In this document: positions 60,293-64,000 of the stretch, piece after piece
Layout: every line of letters starts with the position of its first letter
Numbering within the stretch: the stretch's first letter is position 1
Origin: UBA57 sp963577725
GTDB taxonomy: Archaea > Thermoproteota > Nitrososphaeria > Nitrososphaerales > UBA57
NCBI GenBank assembly: GCA_047517285.1
Contig: JAKZTE010000009.1
Span: 21,366 to 85,365, forward strand
Length of the DNA: 64,000 nucleotides
Reading direction: 5' to 3'
The notes under the pieces: generated by a model
Told to the model about the DNA's origin: nothing
Seen by the model: only the letters and a program-made list of their open reading frames with translations
The model's database searches: none
Position numbers and translations under genes: made by a program

Positions 60293-62079
60293 TTTTTGAT
60301 CCTACGTCTAGTTACTATTGTAGCATAGATTATAGATACAAGAGTGATTGCAAATAATAGATAATCATAAGATGATTCAGAAGATTCGTCGGCGGACATA
60401 GAGACAAGGATGCCAGGATTATTGCCAGTTAATGTGCCGCCTCCCATTGGAAACACAATCATCATAGAGCCTTTTGCATCAGCGCCAATAGAAGGACCGG
60501 CAGAGCCCATTGAATTGAAAGGTATGGAATTAAGGATTGTTCCATCTTCTATGTCGATAGCATAGAATATCCCACTGCGATCTATTGAATACAATACATC
60601 GGCACTTACAATTAGAGAAGCGCTTTGTATTCGATCGGGGATGGTTATTTGCCATTTTAATTCAGAAGTAGATAAATCAATAGCGTATATGGAACCATTT
60701 GTTGGTCGATCTAGATCAAGACGGTATACATAGCCGTCAATAACTTCTCCTTTGTATTCTAACTGTCTTGTAAGAACAGTTCCGCAGACATTCTGAGAGG
60801 GGATATATGCAACGTTATCAGCAACAGACATTCCAGCAAATACACCGCCTAATTGACTAGGGCAGAATATTTCACCGACATACTTGGTTTGGGATGCATG
60901 CATATCGGATTGATTTTCAGTGTTTTCGTTTGTTAGATTATAACTTTCTGGGCCAAAATGCACAGGCTCATGGATTAGATCCCCAGTGAGAGCATCTACT
61001 ACATACAAATAATTACTTTTTGAAGCAGCAATGATTGCTTTACGGTCTACGTCATTTACAGAAATAGTCGTATAAACAACTTTCCAACCGGGATCATTAT
61101 TATTGATATCATGAGTGCTTATCTGGTGATACCATTTTAGAGTTCCAGAATTTATATCAAGTGCGACAATAGAGCTTGAGAATAGGTTAGGACCAGGACG
61201 GAGAGCTGCGTCAAATTGATTTGCAGGTTCGCCTGTCAAAAGAAACAATGTTTCAGATTCTTCGTCAATTGCAACTAATCCCCAAGATGTACCTCCAGCA
61301 ATATAATTAGTATAGCCCCAATCATTTTCAAAGGGTAGAATATTACCCAATTTTGCTTGACCGTATCCCCAATTTAATTCACCGCCTGCAGGTGGTGAAG
61401 AAAACCACTGCCAAACTAACTCTTTAGTTTCTAGATCATAAGCAGATACATATCCACGTCCGCCGAATGCATTTCCCTGTGCCCTAGTTATCAGAAGATT
61501 ATTATGAAAAGCAGGTGCAAATGGAGAGAAATATTGGCCGTTATTTCCAGGGATATTAGAGCATGTTTCAGGTAATTCGAATACTATGTCGCCGGTTGTT
61601 AAATCGAGGCCGTAGATAGAACATTCGCTAGTCTGAATATACACAGCGTCTTCGTGTATTGTAAGTGATCTCATAGCAAGTCGTTTTGCCCAAACTTCAG
61701 TATTCTTAAAATCAGTAATATCAGGTTTAAAAGACCATAACGGACTACCATCGATAGCATCAATTGCATAAACTTCATTGTAACCAGTTGCTACATATAC
61801 AATTCCTTGGTAAATCAATGGAGTAGTCTGAATGCCTTCAGGAGGAACTATATCATCGTCTAGAGGTTCTACACTATCAAATTGATAAATCCAATTAAGT
61901 TCTAAGTTTTTAACATTATCTTTTGAAATTACGGTTTGTGGACTAAAACCCGTATTGTACTTGTCAAATGCAGAATACTTCCAATCAAAAACACTTTCCG
62001 AACTCACAGTAGAGACATTACCGACAAATAATAAGAATATTGAAAAAGTTAATAGCTTATACAACAGACTTCTAAACAT
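60289..62079 (-). CDS. Membrane-anchored PQQ dehydrogenase 2 (catalytic Asp replaced)
   Basis: A 596-residue quinoprotein propeller related to the one at 4418-6721: signal peptide 1-28 (LLTFSIFLLFVGNVSTVS), PQTVISKDNVKNLELNWIYQF, AIDAIDGSPLWSFKP, GTLKWYHQIS and ALTGDLIH docking-like repeats, and a C-terminal helix (about 570-590) with an RRR stop-transfer tail. The long VEVE stalk is absent. The active-site stretch reads STHDINNNDPGW, so the position of the catalytic Asp (Asp407 in the first enzyme) is Asn327, while the second Asp of DxD is kept as Asp329. ATG 62079 is used; an ATG at 62124 would add 15 residues. Confidence 0.88.
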   Translation of the reverse strand: MFRSLLYKLLTFSIFLLFVGNVSTVSSESVFDWKYSAFDKYNTGFSPQTVISKDNVKNLELNWIYQFDSVEPLDDDIVPPEGIQTTPLIYQGIVYVATGYNEVYAIDAIDGSPLWSFKPDITDFKNTEVWAKRLAMRSLTIHEDAVYIQTSECSIYGLDLTTGDIVFELPETCSNIPGNNGQYFSPFAPAFHNNLLITRAQGNAFGGRGYVSAYDLETKELVWQWFSSPPAGGELNWGYGQAKLGNILPFENDWGYTNYIAGGTSWGLVAIDEESETLFLLTGEPANQFDAALRPGPNLFSSSIVALDINSGTLKWYHQISTHDINNNDPGWKVVYTTISVNDVDRKAIIAASKSNYLYVVDALTGDLIHEPVHFGPESYNLTNENTENQSDMHASQTKYVGEIFCPSQLGGVFAGMSVADNVAYIPSQNVCGTVLTRQLEYKGEVIDGYVYRLDLDRPTNGSIYAIDLSTSELKWQITIPDRIQSASLIVSADVLYSIDRSGIFYAIDIEDGTILNSIPFNSMGSAGPSIGADAKGSMMIVFPMGGGTLTGNNPGILVSMSADESSESSYDYLLFAITLVSIIYATIVTRRRIKN

Positions 62080-62164
62080 AGAAAAGAGCAATAAAGCTTC
62101 ACAATAATGAGAAAAATAATTCATTTTTGGGTAACTAAAGCAATTTTTCTAAAGAAAGTGCGTA

Positions 62165-62917
62165 TTGGAAGTAAAATTAGATTTAATGAACAAGATTAAT
62201 TGTGGAGATACCCTAGATTTAATGAAGAATATAGAATCAAATTCTGTACATCTAGCAATAACGTCGCCGCCGTACAATGTAGGAAAAGACTATGACAGTC
62301 ACAATGATTTAATGGAATATGATGAATATTTGAACTGGTTAACAAAAGTTTGGATTGAGACAAAGAGAGTATTAATAGATGGAGGAAGATTTGCATTGAA
62401 TGTAGGTCCTACAGGAATAAGAGATTTCAGGCCTTTGCATCATGACTTGTCAAACAGATTAAGAGAGATCGGAATGATATTCAGGACAGAAATTTTATGG
62501 TATAAACAGACAATGTTGAAAAGAACAGCATGGGGAAGTTGGAAGAGTCCAAGTAACCCGCATATAATTCCATCATGGGAATATGTATTAATTTTTAGCA
62601 AGAATTCCATGAAACTAGAAGGAGACAAAACAAAATCAGATATTACGAGAGATGAATTTCTCAATTTCTCCGACGGTCATTGGAACATACTGCCTGTTAC
62701 AAAAAATAGAAAAGGTCATCCTGCACCATTTCCAGAAGAATTGATCTACAGATTAATAAAATATTATTCGTACGAAGATAATACGATATTAGATATGTTT
62801 GGAGGAACGGGCACCGTAGCTTCCGTTGCTGCAAAAAATAACAGGGACTTTATACATATAGATATATCCGAAGAATATTGTGAAATTGCATCGAACCGAA
62901 TAAAAAAAATAGATTAA
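62165..62917 (+). CDS. Orphan DNA methyltransferase (N4-cytosine or N6-adenine, beta class)
   Basis: A 250-residue MTase. The catalytic motif IV is TSPPYNVGKDYD near residue 32 and the SAM motif I is ILDMFGGTGTVASVAAKNNRDFIHIDIS near the C-terminus, so the order is IV before I, beta class. SPPY is most frequent in N4-cytosine enzymes but also occurs in N6-adenine ones. No restriction gene adjoins, suggesting a stand-alone regulator or protective enzyme. TTG 62165 is the longest start; ATG 62186 is equally possible. Confidence 0.9.
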   Translation: MEVKLDLMNKINCGDTLDLMKNIESNSVHLAITSPPYNVGKDYDSHNDLMEYDEYLNWLTKVWIETKRVLIDGGRFALNVGPTGIRDFRPLHHDLSNRLREIGMIFRTEILWYKQTMLKRTAWGSWKSPSNPHIIPSWEYVLIFSKNSMKLEGDKTKSDITRDEFLNFSDGHWNILPVTKNRKGHPAPFPEELIYRLIKYYSYEDNTILDMFGGTGTVASVAAKNNRDFIHIDISEEYCEIASNRIKKID

Positions 62918-63939
62918 GATTGAATTGCTTTAATTGTGTTTTTCCACCAATAAGACATCTCAGGTGACATGTTAGAATCAAATGGAAGATAGAAATTAAT
63001 ACGATCCAGCAGGCCAGAATATTTTTTTGTAGCAAGAGGAGCAATTTCGTTAGGATCTCCAATTATTGCAACAGTTTCAAGAATTTCATCAGTAATTAGT
63101 TCGGGCATGTCCTTAAAATTACCAGAAGAAGACAATCGATTAAGTTCCTTGGCAATGTCACCCCAACCATGCGTCTCAAGCACCTTAGAATATGTAGGGG
63201 TGGATGAGTAAAATGCAATCTGTGATCGAACAAATTCCCTGGTTTTTATCATTGAATCAGAATCAGGTCCAGTAATAACGAAGGCAGATCCGCTTATTGA
63301 AACGTCTTTAATATTGCGATCGTTAGATTCGCAGCCAATTCCAACATTTGGAATAATAAAATCTTCTATGTATTCTCGAGTATGCAAAGGATGAACATGA
63401 AAACCATCGCATATTTCCCCTGCTGCTTTACATAGAGATTCATTTACACCAGCAATATAGATAGGGATGTTAGGATGGTCTATAGGTCCAGGATTAAAGA
63501 AAGGAGTCATAAGATTTAGCTTATAGTACTTTCCATTAAAATTCAAAGGAGTTTGAGTTTGCCAACAATCCCATATGTGGCGAATGCATGAAATTATTTC
63601 CTTGAGTTGAGAAACAGGAGAATCCCATGGCATGCCGAATCTTCTTTTTACATGAGATCTTACCTGTGTACCAAGACCTAGAAAGAATCTTCCGTTAGAA
63701 AGCTGCGAAAGGTCCCATGAAGTATAAGCAAGAACCATAGGACTTCTTGCCAATGCAACAGAGATGGCAGTACCTAATTTGATTTTTGATGTGTTCTGAG
63801 ATGCAATGGAAAGAGGAAGAAACGGATTATGCTTGGTTTCACTAGTCCATATGCAATTGAAACCAATTTCCTCAGCAGCGATAGATAATTTAGAAATATC
63901 ATTAATCGAATAATCAGCAAAAACGACGTCAATATCCAT
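62914..63939 (-). CDS. LLM-class F420-dependent oxidoreductase
   Basis: A 341-residue luciferase-like TIM barrel: FADYSINDISKLSIAAEEIGFNCIWTSETKHNPFLPLSIA, KLGTAISVALARSPMVLAYTSWDLSQLSNGRFFLGLG, IYIAGVNESLCKAAGEICDGFHVHPL, all typical of F420-dependent members such as methylene-tetrahydromethanopterin-reductase-like proteins. The substrate is unknown. Its 3' end overlaps the MTase by 4 bp. CofE in this window supports use of F420. Confidence 0.9.
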   Translation of the reverse strand: MDIDVVFADYSINDISKLSIAAEEIGFNCIWTSETKHNPFLPLSIASQNTSKIKLGTAISVALARSPMVLAYTSWDLSQLSNGRFFLGLGTQVRSHVKRRFGMPWDSPVSQLKEIISCIRHIWDCWQTQTPLNFNGKYYKLNLMTPFFNPGPIDHPNIPIYIAGVNESLCKAAGEICDGFHVHPLHTREYIEDFIIPNVGIGCESNDRNIKDVSISGSAFVITGPDSDSMIKTREFVRSQIAFYSSTPTYSKVLETHGWGDIAKELNRLSSSGNFKDMPELITDEILETVAIIGDPNEIAPLATKKYSGLLDRINFYLPFDSNMSPEMSYWWKNTIKAIQS

Positions 63940-64000
63940 TAAGGGATAATGAATCTAATTGAATATAAAAAATAAGGACAATAATTCGTCGTGTATAGTT

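Overview
The window is an AT-rich archaeal chromosome segment, almost certainly from a Thaumarchaeote (Nitrososphaeria). Supporting markers are an LSm-L37e gene pair, PDCD5-L39e-L31e, the aCPSF1 KH/beta-CASP nuclease, TFE, TiaS, archaeal SepF plus a divergent FtsZ-like protein, F420 enzymes, and tRNA genes with non-canonical introns. Two membrane-anchored PQQ dehydrogenases and a PqqC homologue suggest one of the marine heterotrophic thaumarchaeal lineages rather than an ammonia oxidiser; this is inference, and no amo genes are in the window. Gene density is high, TTG and GTG starts are common, and there are no IS elements, prophage or CRISPR arrays.

Layout. 0-7 kb: a partial zinc alcohol dehydrogenase, a glycosyltransferase, a split methionyl-tRNA synthetase (catalytic chain at 1.8 kb, tRNA-binding domain at 6.9 kb) and between them a methyltransferase and a stalked, membrane-anchored PQQ dehydrogenase. 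7.2-15.4 kb: an eight-gene operon with three tandem MoxR ATPases, DUF58 and membrane/surface proteins. 15.7-29 kb: housekeeping genes (proteasome beta, aCPSF1, SepF, PUA, phosphatase, IscA-type protein, RpiA, L37e/LSm, cobalamin adenosyltransferase, thioredoxin, S10, CofE, RidA, CNNM/CorC). 29-30 kb: an RNA-rich gap with intron-bearing tRNA-Met and tRNA-Thr. 30-43 kb: an aSelB2-like pseudo-translation factor, acetyl-CoA synthetase, a DhnA-type aldolase, a signal peptidase, CoaBC, ribosomal proteins, the FtsZ-like protein, TiaS and an initiator tRNA. 43-50 kb: TFE, MFS, an ornithine cyclodeaminase-type enzyme, IlvD, endonuclease III. 50-54.5 kb: an ilvN-leuA-leuC-leuD branched-chain amino acid operon. 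54.5-64 kb: a nucleotide-sugar epimerase, then a PQQ/solute-binding island (two related solute-binding proteins, a cysteine-containing HTH regulator, PqqC, two small membrane proteins and a second PQQ dehydrogenase), an orphan DNA methyltransferase and an F420-type LLM oxidoreductase.

Most striking points. (1) leuCD (52407-54403) are of the long bacterial type with different codon preference and sit between what look like the first codons of a native short-type leuC and the last codons of a native short-type leuD, apparently an in-place gene replacement that left both scars. (2) The first PQQ dehydrogenase carries an Asp-x-Asp motif like lanthanide-dependent XoxF enzymes, while the second has Asn at the catalytic Asp position. 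(3) All four tRNA genes carry insertions, up to three in one gene, and two have the 5' acceptor strand duplicated just upstream. (4) Two MoxR paralogues share a nearly identical 108-bp tract, which suggests gene conversion.
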